A DNA stretch of 64,000 nt from a virus (IMGVR_UViG_3300031578_000004:62001-126000); one strand, 5' to 3'; counted from the stretch's first letter, positions 8,281 to 16,636 are shown. Notes: generated by a model not told the origin, from the sequence alone. Made by a program: numbers and translations.

Positions 8281-8512
8281 ACAATAAAAAAGTAGGGCAT
8301 TAAACCTTACTAAAAATTACACTATAATCCTTATCTTTTCCTTCAAACCATTCATGTTGTCTAACAAATCTTCTGGAAATATATAAATAGCACGATGTTT
8401 AATTGTTTCACAAGTTTCTATCTTTGCAATCGCATAAAAGTAAGTTATAAATAGAGGAATTTGTGAAAAAATATAGAAGTAATATAAGAAATTTGCAAAA
8501 GGGGGAAACAAA

Positions 8513-8968
8513 ATGAAAAAATCAATTTTTAAACGTTGGTGGTTTTGGGTAATTATTGTTGTAGTTTTAATAGGTGCGATTAGTTCGCAAGGGGGAAATG
8601 ATGTAACTCCAACACAAAGCACAGCTGCACCAGCTCCGGTAAAAGAGGTAATGCCAGAAGTTGTTGTTACTGCAGCAGACCTTTCTGCAGCTTTTGAAGC
8701 TAATGAAGTAAAAGCAAATAAGGATTATAAAGATAAATTAGCTGAAATTACAGGAACAGTTGACAGTGTCGGTGAAATGCTAGGTCAGACATTTGTAGTG
8801 TTATCATCTGGTAAAGATTTTTCAATTGTGAATGTTCAATGTTTTTTTGATGATAAAGCAGAAATAGATAAAATTGCTGAACTTAATAAAGGAGATACAG
8901 TTACTATTATGGGAAATATTGATGGAATGTCGATGAACGTAGGAGTAAATGGTTGCATTCTTAAATAA
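8513..8968 (+). CDS. Membrane-anchored tRNA_anti-like OB-fold protein
   Basis: 151 residues. One N-terminal membrane anchor (WWFWVIIVVVLIGAISS, residues 9-26), then a Thr/Ala/Pro linker. From about residue 60 there is an OB-fold domain of the tRNA_anti-like family: ADLSAAFEANEVKANKDYKD, LAEITGTVDSVG, FSIVNVQCFF, then KGDTVTIMGNIDG and a terminal GCILK. Such proteins are exported or membrane-tethered in Firmicutes and their role is unknown. GGGGGAAACAAA precedes the ATG. Less AT-rich than the phage genes, suggesting host-derived cargo. Confidence 0.8.
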   Translation: MKKSIFKRWWFWVIIVVVLIGAISSQGGNDVTPTQSTAAPAPVKEVMPEVVVTAADLSAAFEANEVKANKDYKDKLAEITGTVDSVGEMLGQTFVVLSSGKDFSIVNVQCFFDDKAEIDKIAELNKGDTVTIMGNIDGMSMNVGVNGCILK

Positions 8969-8981
8969 ATATTAAAATATA

Positions 8982-9015
8982 AAAACTGTCTACAACTTTA
9001 AGTAGTCAGTTTTTT
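8982..9015 (+). terminator. Rho-independent terminator
   Basis: AAAACTGTCTAC pairs with GTAGTCAGTTTT, followed by more T. It lies directly downstream of the OB-fold gene. Confidence 0.8.
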
Positions 9016-9071
9016 CTTTGGAATATATTCAATTAAATCTGTAAGACAAGCTATTTAACAATCATTATAGT

Positions 9072-9098
9072 AAAAAAGCCAGAGCTTTCGCCCTGACT
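9072..9098 (-). terminator. Flagellin terminator
   Basis: Minus-strand stem GTCAGGGC/GCTCTGGC with a GAAA tetraloop, followed by TTTTTTAC. It lies 30 bases past the flagellin stop. Confidence 0.85.
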
Positions 9099-9128
9099 CC
9101 TTAATATATCTATTGTAAGTTTTTTCAA

Positions 9129-9998
9129 TTACCTTAATAATTGAAGTACACCTTGTGGAGCTTGGTTTGCTTGAGCTAACATAGCTGTTGCTGCTTGATT
9201 AAGGATGTTATTCTTGCTGAACTCCATCATTTCCTTTGCCATGTCTACGTCACGGATTCTAGATTCAGAAGCCGATAAGTTTTCTGATGATGTATCTAGA
9301 TTCTTAATAGTATGTTCAAGTCTATTTTGCAATGCACCTAATTGTGATCTTTGTGTAGAAACTTGACTGATAGCTTCGTCGATAGCACCCAATTGATTGT
9401 CAAAAGATGTAAGGGTGCCGGATGCTCCAAAAGTTTCAACATCTATAGTATCCATTGTTAAAGACGAAGCAGGGGTGGCACCAATTGTACCTAATGCATC
9501 AGAGCCCATATCTGCCACGTTTATTTTTAACGTTTGACCCGCGTTAGCGCCAATTTGTAAATCAATACTAACAGCTGAATAAGCTCCATTCAACAAAGTT
9601 TTTCCATTGAATTCTGTTCTGTCTGAAATTCCTGTAATTTCATCTGATAAAGCAGTTATCTCAGTTTGAATTGCTGCTAAATCTTCATCTGCGTTTGTTC
9701 CGTTACCAGCTTGAACAACTAGCTCACGCATACGTTGCAAAATTGCATGTGATTCGTTTAATGCACCTTCTGCCGTTTGTATCAATGAAATACCATCTTG
9801 TGAGTTTCTTGAAGCTTGATTTAACCCTCTGATTTGACCTCTCATTTTTTCTGAGATAGAAAGACCAGCAGCGTCATCTCCTGCTCTATTGATTCTTGAA
9901 CCTGATGATAACTTCTCCATTGACTTGGCATTGGCATTTGCATTGATACCTAATTGTCTGCTTGTGTTCATTGCCATTATGTTCGTGTTTATTCTCAT
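9129..9998 (-). CDS. fliC: Flagellin
   Basis: 289 residues. Complete D0/D1 architecture: N-terminal MRINTNIMAMNTSRQLG, SSGSRINRAGDDAAGLSISE and RNSQDGISLIQTAEGAL; a short variable centre (about 150-200); and the C-terminal GALQNRLEHTIKNL, ESRIRDVDMAKEMMEF and ending QAPQGVLQLLR. It polymerises as the flagellar filament after export by the flagellar type III system. Size is close to short Firmicute flagellins such as Hag. The gene is visibly richer in G and C than its surroundings. It sits 68 bases downstream of csrA with a CsrA-type site in its leader, and has AGGAGG 8 bases before the ATG. No FliW, FlgL or FliD neighbour is present, so the unit looks transplanted. Confidence 0.97.
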   Translation of the reverse strand: MRINTNIMAMNTSRQLGINANANAKSMEKLSSGSRINRAGDDAAGLSISEKMRGQIRGLNQASRNSQDGISLIQTAEGALNESHAILQRMRELVVQAGNGTNADEDLAAIQTEITALSDEITGISDRTEFNGKTLLNGAYSAVSIDLQIGANAGQTLKINVADMGSDALGTIGATPASSLTMDTIDVETFGASGTLTSFDNQLGAIDEAISQVSTQRSQLGALQNRLEHTIKNLDTSSENLSASESRIRDVDMAKEMMEFSKNNILNQAATAMLAQANQAPQGVLQLLR

Positions 9999-10027
9999 AA
10001 AATTTCCTCCTTAGACGCGTTAATTTA

Positions 10028-10039
10028 CACATCCATGTG
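10028..10039 (-). promoter_or_regulatory. CsrA-binding site in the flagellin leader
   Basis: The minus-strand transcript reads CACAUGGAUGUG: a 5-bp stem with GG at the loop. It contains ACAUGGAUGU, matching the CsrA SELEX core ACARGGAUGU except at the R position. It sits about 20 bases upstream of the flagellin AAGGAGG, which can form a second GGA site, as in the Bacillus hag leader. Confidence 0.7.
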
Positions 10040-10066
10040 ATTTATTTACAAACTGATATTATCAGT

Positions 10067-10285
10067 CTATATCGATATTAAAGGTTTGACTAATTCTGTT
10101 CTCAAAATTTGTATACTCTTTGGAGCATCTATTGCTACTCTAAACAAGTCACCACTTGTTTTTAGAAAGAATATAGAAATTACTCCATCTGAGGTTTGAA
10201 ACTTGATTGACTCACCAACTTTTCTACCTAAAACCAACCCTCCTATGTTGTTTACTTTTGATGATTTCTTTATTATATTGCTCAT
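10067..10285 (-). CDS. csrA: CsrA-family RNA-binding translational regulator
   Basis: 72 residues. The core GLVLGRKVGESIKFQT, then GVISIFFLKTSGDLFRVAID and APKSIQILRTEL, matches CsrA: the LxxRKVGE strand, the VAIDAPKSI strand and the RNA-contacting Arg in ILRTEL. An extra 15-residue N-terminal stretch (MSNIIKKSSKVNNIG) precedes the usual first strand. The ATG at 10285 has an ideal AGGAGG about 8 bases upstream, so the extension is probably translated. CsrA dimers block translation by masking ribosome-binding sites; in Bacillus the target is hag, controlled by FliW. Here the flagellin gene with a matching site lies immediately downstream. Confidence 0.88.
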   Translation of the reverse strand: MSNIIKKSSKVNNIGGLVLGRKVGESIKFQTSDGVISIFFLKTSGDLFRVAIDAPKSIQILRTELVKPLISI

Positions 10286-10797
10286 TTGTTTTCCTCCTTG
10301 ATTGATTCGGTAGTTTATTTAGTAGTTCCATCTACAAAATTTGTTGTTTTGTTGTCCTTAGTTATTATATCGGAATATTTTAATAATACATTAGTGATTT
10401 TTTTAGATTTTTTTAATATAAGTGGAATGTTCGTTTTTACTTATTTATCTCAACCTCAACCGTAACCTTCTTGCCCTTTTCCCCCGACCTTATAATCCCC
10501 ACGATATAGCAGTGTTACTGTCTCCACGTTCCTCCGTTTTTAATACCATTTTATCACATCTACAATTTAAAAACCGTTCTCTGTAGCAAAACTAATTTGT
10601 CAGCGTACAAACTGCGGGGAATTAAACCCGTCTTTGATTAAAGCAACCCCCATTATGTCAATTATATAGCATCAACTGTACAATGTAAGCATTGATAAAA
10701 ACGACACAGAATTGATTGTAGATTAATTCAATTTTAAATTGTCACCTTTCAATATCATTTAAACATGACCTATATTTTAATATTTTTTTACTCTGCA
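10286..10797. other. csrA upstream region with gene remnants
   Basis: Contains the csrA promoter near 10364. Around 10440-10510 the minus strand can be read as GIIRSGEKGKKVTVEVEINK plus stop, which looks like the C-terminal scrap of a lost protein. No intact gene is seen. Confidence 0.4.
10364..10395 (-). promoter_or_regulatory. Promoter of csrA-flagellin, SigD-like
   Basis: Minus strand TCCGATATAATAAC combines a SigD-like -10 (consensus GCCGATAT) with an overlapping TATAAT. TAAT lies 15 bases upstream at the SigD -35 position. Motility-sigma or housekeeping control both fit. Confidence 0.5.
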
Positions 10798-11400
10798 TTA
10801 TTTGTTAAATTCCTGCCTGATTTCTTGTATAGTTGAAACTAATGCTAACATTTCCTCATAGTTCTCATGTATATAATTAGATATCTCCCTATCTAACTCT
10901 GCAAAAAATTCATATAGCTTAGCATCATACTTGTATTTATCAAATAAAATTAGTGCGCCATCACTTCCCATTAAATACTTTTTAGTAATGAATCGTTTTG
11001 CATATCCTAATGCTAAAACTGCGTATCCATAAGTGATACTTCCTGTTCCTCTATACTTCAGCCTTGCTTTAGACCATTTCTCAAGTCTTGAAAATAAATA
11101 CTTATATTGTCTTTTATCTAACATATATGTTGATAATCTGCAAATATATCCAAATGCTATGGCTGAAAGCTCATAAGAATAATTTACTTTATCTTGGTGT
11201 TTTATATCTATTTGAAGAAGTCTTTTATCATCCATAAAATCATTCAGAATTTTGTCTATAACATACAAAGACATATCAACAGCAATTGAATTAATTTTAC
11301 TACTGTCTTTAACTGTAATCCTAATATATATTGTTTGTAATACCTTCCAAGTTATTAATATTGTCAGTGCATATGTAACATATTTAATAAACATTTTCAT
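10798..11400 (-). CDS. Membrane-anchored helical protein of unknown function (200 aa)
   Basis: One N-terminal membrane helix (YVTYALTILITWKVLQTIYI, about residues 7-26), followed by an all-helical cytoplasmic or external domain rich in Tyr, Lys and Arg (YICRLSTYMLDKRQYKYLFS, RLEKWSKARLKY, GYAVLALGYAKRFITKKYLM). No catalytic motif. An in-frame ATG at 11394 is better placed after GGGAG. Monocistronic in the accessory block. Confidence 0.5.
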   Translation of the reverse strand: MKMFIKYVTYALTILITWKVLQTIYIRITVKDSSKINSIAVDMSLYVIDKILNDFMDDKRLLQIDIKHQDKVNYSYELSAIAFGYICRLSTYMLDKRQYKYLFSRLEKWSKARLKYRGTGSITYGYAVLALGYAKRFITKKYLMGSDGALILFDKYKYDAKLYEFFAELDREISNYIHENYEEMLALVSTIQEIRQEFNK

Positions 11401-11580
11401 TTCTCCCTTTACACATTTTTTGAGGCTTCTCTAATTTATGCCATCATCTCTTCTTACTATAATTCGCAATTTTCAAGTTTCTCCTTTTAATTTTATTTAT
11501 TAAAAGTTATATAATAAATGAGCCTCTACGGTCATTGTAGAAGCTCTAGAAAGTTATCCCGTTAAAGGTAGACAGAAATA

Positions 11581-11943
11581 TTAATACAGCCAATTTCCAT
11601 TACTATCTACTCTACCTTTTAATTTTGGTAGTATACCTAGCTTTTCCAAAATAATTCCCGTTAGGCTTCTTCCATTTTGATAAAAATATCCGTTTTGTTT
11701 ATCTCCTTCATCCATTATGTACCCAAGTGTTTTTGCATTTCTTAATGTGTTTTCTTTCAAATCTAATGCTGTTACTTTCTCTTGTGTTAAGCTTAATGGC
11801 GAATAAAAAACATTTGTATTAGTGTCGACATAAACAATGGCATTGTCTGGAATTGTTCCCATAGAACCAATTGTAAGTCCCAAACCCAACAAAGCCACGA
11901 TTGCAATTATTAGATTTAGCGTATATTTTTTTATCTTTTCCAA
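11581..11943 (-). CDS. Membrane-anchored small protein (about 120 aa)
   Basis: The TTG at 11943 follows GAAAGGGTG by six bases and is preferred over an ATG at 11976 lacking a ribosome-binding site. One N-terminal membrane segment (YTLNLIIAIVALLGLGLTIG), then an exported domain beginning TIPDNAIVYVDTNTNVFYSP and ending RVDSNGNWLY. I recall similar exported domains from clostridial accessory proteins but cannot name a function. Confidence 0.5.
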   Translation of the reverse strand: MEKIKKYTLNLIIAIVALLGLGLTIGSMGTIPDNAIVYVDTNTNVFYSPLSLTQEKVTALDLKENTLRNAKTLGYIMDEGDKQNGYFYQNGRSLTGIILEKLGILPKLKGRVDSNGNWLY

Positions 11944-12021
11944 TAAAAACACCCTTTCATATAATACAATGAACATAAGTAATACAAATTCGAGAGTAAT
12001 ATACCAAATTTTCTTCTATGT

Positions 12022-12273
12022 TTATTTATTCAAATCATCTAAGCTCTTTTTAGTTGGTGGGCGACATACTTTACATGCTTCTAATCCATCATATAAAGCC
12101 CTAGAGAGATTTATATCTATCGCTTTACCTTTTACATATCTACAATTCATACGGTGATATTTTGCCCCTGCTGATGTTTTATAGACTGATATATCATTCT
12201 TTGGGGCTTGATAACATGATGTGAGTGATAAACACAATATAACTAATAATAACATTAGCAATTTTCTTTTCAT
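12022..12273 (-). CDS. Lipoprotein with small Cys-containing domain (83 aa)
   Basis: Signal peptide with lipobox LSLTSC (Cys at residue 20). The mature part has the pattern VYKTSAGAKYHRMNCRYVKG then IDINLSRALYDGLEACKVCR, a YHxxxCxxxK...A...G...C..C arrangement known from small metal-binding or nuclease-associated C-terminal modules in Firmicutes. Start ATG overlaps the stop of the upstream membrane gene by four bases, so the two are cotranscribed. Confidence 0.7.
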   Translation of the reverse strand: MKRKLLMLLLVILCLSLTSCYQAPKNDISVYKTSAGAKYHRMNCRYVKGKAIDINLSRALYDGLEACKVCRPPTKKSLDDLNK

Positions 12274-12563
12274 ATAATTTCATCCTTTGGTATACATATA
12301 GCTATTAGAACTTTCAGAATAATTCCCCCTATTATATATGTAAATACAATAATAGAATATTTAGTTAAAAGTGTATGGCTAATTTCGTAGCCTAGTATGA
12401 TTAAGTATATTTGTGATACAAACGGAAAACATAAACTTGCTAATCCCCATAAAACCCCGTTTATAGTATAAATAATATAAGCAGTCCACAAATGAATCCC
12501 TCCACCAACTAATCCTAATAAAATATTAACAATAAAACTTACATAGAATATGCTTTTTCTCAT
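12270..12563 (-). CDS. Small integral membrane protein (97 aa)
   Basis: Three hydrophobic segments: SIFYVSFIVNILLGLVGGGI, a WGLASLCFPFVSQIYLIILG stretch and YSIIVFTYIIGGIILKVLIA. TAAGGGAGGTAAT precedes the ATG. Overlaps the lipoprotein gene downstream by ATGA. Function unknown. Confidence 0.6.
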   Translation of the reverse strand: MRKSIFYVSFIVNILLGLVGGGIHLWTAYIIYTINGVLWGLASLCFPFVSQIYLIILGYEISHTLLTKYSIIVFTYIIGGIILKVLIAICIPKDEII

Positions 12564-12647
12564 AATATTACCTCCCTTATTTTTACAACCACATTAATCC
12601 CTCTTTCAAATTAATAACATATATATCAACATTGAACACATACCTTT

Positions 12648-12809
12648 TTAATGAATAGAACCACAAATTGTTCGCTTGCACCCAATCCATCCTATAGATA
12701 TCAAATGTTCCCCTTTAGTATAAAAATAAACAGCGTAACCTTCAGCATCATAACTTTTTTTATAATATTCCCACCCGCAAGAATTTAATAATATTATGCC
12801 TTTTCCCAT
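12648..12809 (-). pseudogene. Possible 53-aa ORF or gene remnant
   Basis: The frame MGKGIILLNSCGWEYYKK continues to KRTICGSIH and has protein-like composition (Trp, Cys, Tyr). It lacks a Shine-Dalgarno. A strong AGGAGGA precedes a different, out-of-frame ATG at 12846. This suggests a small gene broken by an indel near 12810-12846. Confidence 0.35.
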
Positions 12810-12955
12810 TGAAGCAGTTTAAGCACGATTACACATAACCATCATAAATTAGTCCTCCTTCATTAATATTGTTATATATAGACTTTCTCGATGAGCATTT
12901 GTCGACTTTTAATAATAAAAATCTATCCTAATTTTAAGCTGTTTAGATCAACCTT

Positions 12956-13704
12956 TTATTGAGATATATCTTTATTCTTTTGTTTCAGTAACATCTTTAG
13001 AGACTCTACAGTACTATATTCCCCTTGGCCAGCAGGTACTAATAATACATAATTTTCTATGCAATTGAGATTTTCTATATCAGTTGTTTTCTGATCCTCA
13101 TAATAATCTTCTACTATGGAATCTACACAGTCTTGCTTCTCTTCTCTGTATTGTATTTCATATGTTGCAACCTTAACTCCACACTTACTACAATATTTCT
13201 CGTTATCTATGATAACATTACCACATTGTGTGCAATACTTTGCTAATTTACTAACTTCTATTGAATCACTCTCATCATTATTTTGTATAACATCATAGTT
13301 ATTTTGTCTTTGATCGATTCCATAATTATTTAATCCGCTGTAACTTCCCTTAACTAGTAAAAATATATAAAATACTAGGTTAACTATAGGAATATAGCCG
13401 ATTATAAAATACCCCCTGGCAAATTTATATCATGTAATCTCCTTATAAAGTTAACAATAGATATCCAGACTATTAATAATGTAGCTGGAAGAAAAATCTG
13501 ACGGGCAAATTGATATGTATATTTAAATGTTTTAAAAGCCTCTCTATTATTTGTTCTGCCTATCTCTATCATTGTCTTATTTACATTACTAAGCCACACG
13601 CTTAATATAACAAAGGCAAAAATTGTGACAATGAAAGTAATAGCATATCTTATTCTTGTATTCCGCCCCTTATAAAAAAAAACTTTATTTAAGAACTTTT
13701 TCAT
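12956..13704 (-). pseudogene. DUF805 membrane protein with zinc ribbon, split by G-run frameshift
   Basis: The first frame (13402-13704) gives 100 residues of a DUF805 membrane domain ending RRLHDINLPGG then a stop. Adding one G to the GGGGG run at 13412-13416 (minus strand) opens the frame YFIIGYIPIVNLVFYIFLLV, completing the canonical DUF805 C-terminus. It then continues through a zinc ribbon (CTQCG and CSKCG) to a stop at 12956. The corrected length is exactly 250 codons. So the gene is either disrupted, phase-variable at the G run, or affected by a sequencing error. Three membrane helices precede the cytoplasmic ribbon. Confidence 0.8.
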
Positions 13705-14093
13705 TAATATTACCTCCTTATATTTTCTTTTCAGAGTGTATCTTATCGATTTCTTAATTATAAAACTTTACATTTGATTATACGTTTTAGTTATTATTAT
13801 AGTCATCAATAAATCTTTCTCTTCTGCTATTAAATTCTCTCCCTTTTCTTTTGTATATTGCTTCTTAAAATTCGCATTATCTCATAGAAGATAAAAATAA
13901 GTTCTCTTGCCTATAGTAGCTATGGGAAATATCCTCTTACGTATTAACTTATACATGAGTTTATTAAATTCTTAGCTCATTATTTAATTATGTACTAAAC
14001 ATTTGAATGTCATTTCTGGGATAAGAATCAATGAAGGTTCACCAATTACTGCTACTATTGCATTTCCCTCCAATCACTTAACACCAATAATTA
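13705..14093. other. Spacer with a short coding scrap
   Basis: No intact gene. The minus strand at about 13985-14070 reads GNAIVAVIGEPSLILIPEMT then FKCLVHN and stop, protein-like but only about 28 codons and without a good start. Probably a remnant. Confidence 0.35.
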
Positions 14094-14657
14094 CTATTTA
14101 AAAGCTTTCCACATTTCAGCTTCAGCTTCAGTTACCGCATTATTAATTTTAACATAATTAGAAAAGCTCCGAACCGCCTGAATACCTCCAAATAATATAG
14201 CACCCCAAGTAACGACGTATGTTCCGCCACCACTATTTACCGCAGCCATATAGCTTCCAAAAGTAACCACTAATCCACCGATCAACCACGCCATGCCAAC
14301 CGCAACTGATCTTTTAGCCTCTTCTTTATATGGCTTGACCTCCTCATACAGTGCATGAATATACCGTTCAATGTCTGCCGCAGTAGCACGAACACTACTA
14401 TAATATGACGACGATCTTTTATCAGTAGTTTGTTGCTGAGACGCTCCCTCTTGATAAAATGCATCCCAGTAATTCTTTTGTGCAGGATCTGCTAATATTG
14501 CGTACGCTTCCGCAACGTCCCTGAATTGAGCAGTCATTTGTTGGCTCCCGCCGTTTAAGTCAGGATGTGTCTCCTTTGCCAAGCGACGAAAAGCGGATTT
14601 AATCTCGTCAGTTGGCGCATTGGTTGGAACACCCAAAACTTCGTAAGGATTTTTCAT
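14094..14657 (-). CDS. J-domain (DnaJ-like) membrane protein
   Basis: 187 residues; start at 14657 after GGGAGGG. Residues 1-70 are a J domain: NPYEVLGVPTNAPTDEIKSA, then ETHPDLNGG with the HPD motif needed to stimulate Hsp70 ATPase, and FRDVAEAYAILADPAQKNYW. There is no G/F-rich or Cys-rich DnaJ zinc region. The C-terminal half has two membrane helices (SVAVGMAWLIGGLVVTFGSY and GTYVVTWGAILFGGIQAV). Clearly richer in G and C than neighbours, so probably acquired. A DnaK-recruiting membrane co-chaperone is the likely role. Confidence 0.85.
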   Translation of the reverse strand: MKNPYEVLGVPTNAPTDEIKSAFRRLAKETHPDLNGGSQQMTAQFRDVAEAYAILADPAQKNYWDAFYQEGASQQQTTDKRSSSYYSSVRATAADIERYIHALYEEVKPYKEEAKRSVAVGMAWLIGGLVVTFGSYMAAVNSGGGTYVVTWGAILFGGIQAVRSFSNYVKINNAVTEAEAEMWKAFK

Positions 14658-14750
14658 TTTTTTACCCTCCCTTTTCTTTGTACCATTAATTCCTAAGTTC
14701 TGCATTATCAATTAAAGTCCTTTAATAATTATGAACTGGATTGACTTATT

Positions 14751-15260
14751 TTCTAATTTAATAGTTACCATTAAAACTCATTATAATTTATCTAACCAAT
14801 TAAAACAATCTTAACCAATAAAAAACCATTCCCCATACTAAAACAAAATCCCACCCATAACAATCCCTCACCATATCCTCTCCGAATTACAATCTATTCC
14901 CACAGCCACTTTTACCCACTTTACCTATAAACACCTTACTCACTATATAAATGTCTCAAACTTACTTTAAATTAACCATATCAAACTAAATATAAAAAAC
15001 ATTTAAACACCCACTGTTTACACCTCACACTTAACACACTATACTGTTTAGTCTATAACCTTAACACGCAAATTAACCGCAATTCAAACACAAATCTATC
15101 CACAAAACAAAAGGATGCTCTCAAACACCCTCACAAATCACATCACATTTATACCCTTAATTTTAATTCCAAGGTAACTTATCAACAAAACCCATAACCT
15201 TATCTAACCAAATCCCAAACCCAAACAATACACTAATAATACTTTCCACATTATAATTAC
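14751..15260. other. G-depleted, C-rich tract B
   Basis: About 510 bases with roughly 14 G by my count, including 14821-14880 and 15181-15240 with none, while C is abundant. It separates the accessory block from the divergent plus-strand phage operon. Same character as tract A at the other end of the block. No ORF is credible in it. Confidence 0.75.
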
Positions 15261-15616
15261 TTAAATACACCATTATAAATCTTCTATTTTTCTTTAAATT
15301 TCTCATATTTTACCTCACTTTTAAAGAATTTTTACATATAATTAAAGTATTTTACTAAAATCTAACCAATACCATTTTATTAACATTTTGGTATATTATT
15401 GTTTTTTAGGAATTTTTTTATTAGATATTTATTTTTTATTCTCTTTAGCATATAATGTATTTGAGGTGAATATTTATGTTAAGTCAGAGAAGATAAATAA
15501 TTCAAAATATAAGTAGCAAAATTATTATTTGTCATTTATTATTTGAGGATTTGGTTGTGGATAACTTTGTCAATATTTGTGACAGTTTTATATTTTAATC
15601 GAATTTTAAAACATTA

Positions 15617-15636
15617 AACAAATAATATAAAAATAA
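15617..15636 (+). promoter_or_regulatory. Copy 1 of 20-base element
   Basis: Exact AACAAATAATATAAAAATAA, four bases before the TTGACA of the first early promoter. The other exact copies are at 16591, 18946, 20032 and 20870. Confidence 0.6.
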
Positions 15637-15640
15637 TTTA

Positions 15641-15668
15641 TTGACAAGGTAGAAATGCGTGATATACT
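15641..15668 (+). promoter_or_regulatory. Sigma-A promoter of the early operon
   Basis: TTGACA at 15641-15646, a 16-base spacer, TATACT at 15663-15668. About 40 bases upstream of the first gene of the plus-strand operon. Confidence 0.85.
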
Positions 15669-15709
15669 TAATTTAGGATTGAAAAATATATTTAGAAAGG
15701 AGGAAAATA

Positions 15710-15988
15710 ATGGTTAAAATAATAGAAACAAATTTATCATTAGATGCTTGTAATGAAATAAAAGACCATCAATCAAGAGTAATAGAAGTTTTTGATTGGA
15801 ATTCTTACATAAATGAAATTAAAGAATGCAAGTCTATAAACAGAAGTAGTGTAATAGGAAGTTTATACGGTTATTCTATACCTAAAGAATCTACAGTTGT
15901 AAACCTTACATATGATGATAAACATTTAGATTGTGATGTTATTAATAGATTCGGAATTAAAACTAAAAAATTAGTTTATTTGGTTTAG
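15710..15988 (+). CDS. Hypothetical early protein (92 aa)
   Basis: AAAGGAGGAAAATA precedes the ATG. Small alpha/beta protein (MVKIIETNLSLDACNEIKD, SLYGYSIPKESTVVNL). No motif. First gene after the sigma-A promoter, hence probably expressed immediately on induction or infection. Such leading genes often target host functions, but nothing here proves it. Confidence 0.6.
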   Translation: MVKIIETNLSLDACNEIKDHQSRVIEVFDWNSYINEIKECKSINRSSVIGSLYGYSIPKESTVVNLTYDDKHLDCDVINRFGIKTKKLVYLV

Positions 15989-16030
15989 TAGAATAAACAA
16001 TATAAAATAGTAAAAAGAAAGGAGGAAAAG

Positions 16031-16381
16031 ATGTTTAATTTATTTAAAAAGTATTATATTAAAGAGTTTACAATAAGTGATTTTAGCGAAGGTAGACATG
16101 GTTACAACAACTCATATACTCATACTTGTGCTAATGTATCATATACAGGCATATATAAAGGTGAAAGTTATTCTTATACTTATAATTTACATTCTAGTAA
16201 AGATGGTTATTATTTTTGGAGTAAAGTAGGAGAAGATAGTATTAGTAAGGAATATGCTTATAAGTTTGCCACAGATATTAAAAAGGGAAAATATAAAAAT
16301 ATTATTAAGAATTTACTAGAGAATGATTTTAAGAAATGTATGATTAAAATGGAATATGAAAAATTAAGTTTAGTAAATTAG
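16031..16381 (+). CDS. Hypothetical early protein (116 aa)
   Basis: AAAGGAGGAAAAG before the ATG. Tyr- and Ser-rich beta-type N-terminal half (GYNNSYTHTCANVSYTGIYK) and a basic helical C-terminal half. Not recognised. Follows the first early gene by 42 bases and precedes the next by 13, consistent with one operon. Confidence 0.55.
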   Translation: MFNLFKKYYIKEFTISDFSEGRHGYNNSYTHTCANVSYTGIYKGESYSYTYNLHSSKDGYYFWSKVGEDSISKEYAYKFATDIKKGKYKNIIKNLLENDFKKCMIKMEYEKLSLVN

Positions 16382-16394
16382 AAAGGAGAAAAAT

Positions 16395-16592
16395 ATGGAA
16401 AGTAAAATAGATATTAGAACAGAAGTATATATGATTAAAAATAATAAAGACAAATATATACTTCCTGTAGCATATGAAACTAAGGGATTTGCAGAATTTA
16501 TCATGGAAGTAAAATTTAATTCTCTGTGGATACATAATAATTGGGTTGAGGTTATAGTTATTCCAGTAAAGTTTTTAAAAGAAACGTACTAA
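16395..16592 (+). CDS. Hypothetical early protein (65 aa)
   Basis: GAAAGGAGAAAAAT before the ATG. Beta-rich with the segments TEVYMIKNNKDKYILPVAYE and WVEVIVIPVKF. No known motif. Immediately downstream lies a copy of the 20-base element. Confidence 0.5.
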   Translation: MESKIDIRTEVYMIKNNKDKYILPVAYETKGFAEFIMEVKFNSLWIHNNWVEVIVIPVKFLKETY

Positions 16593-16610
16593 CAAATAAT
16601 ATAAAAATAA
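16591..16610 (+). promoter_or_regulatory. Copy 2 of 20-base element
   Basis: Exact AACAAATAATATAAAAATAA overlapping the stop of the preceding gene and 26 bases before the yopX start. Confidence 0.6.
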
Positions 16611-16636
16611 ATATAATTTAGAAAGGAGGCACTTAT

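Larger units (their letters stand above)
6931..8512. other. 1.6-kb gene-poor region with palindromes
   Basis: No substantial gene. In order it holds repeated GTTCGTGTTT words in inverted orientation (7281-7380), a 34-base palindrome (7632-7665), a second hairpin (7687-7723), an exact Fur-type box (7772-7786), a tiny ORF (7803-7910) and a G-depleted tract (7815-8280). Plausibly a control or replication region. Confidence 0.5.

Noticed and set aside
8317-8622. Minus-strand 101-aa hydrophobic ORF
   Set aside because: Overlaps the start of the OB-fold gene antisense; no Shine-Dalgarno; composition is that of a shadow frame.
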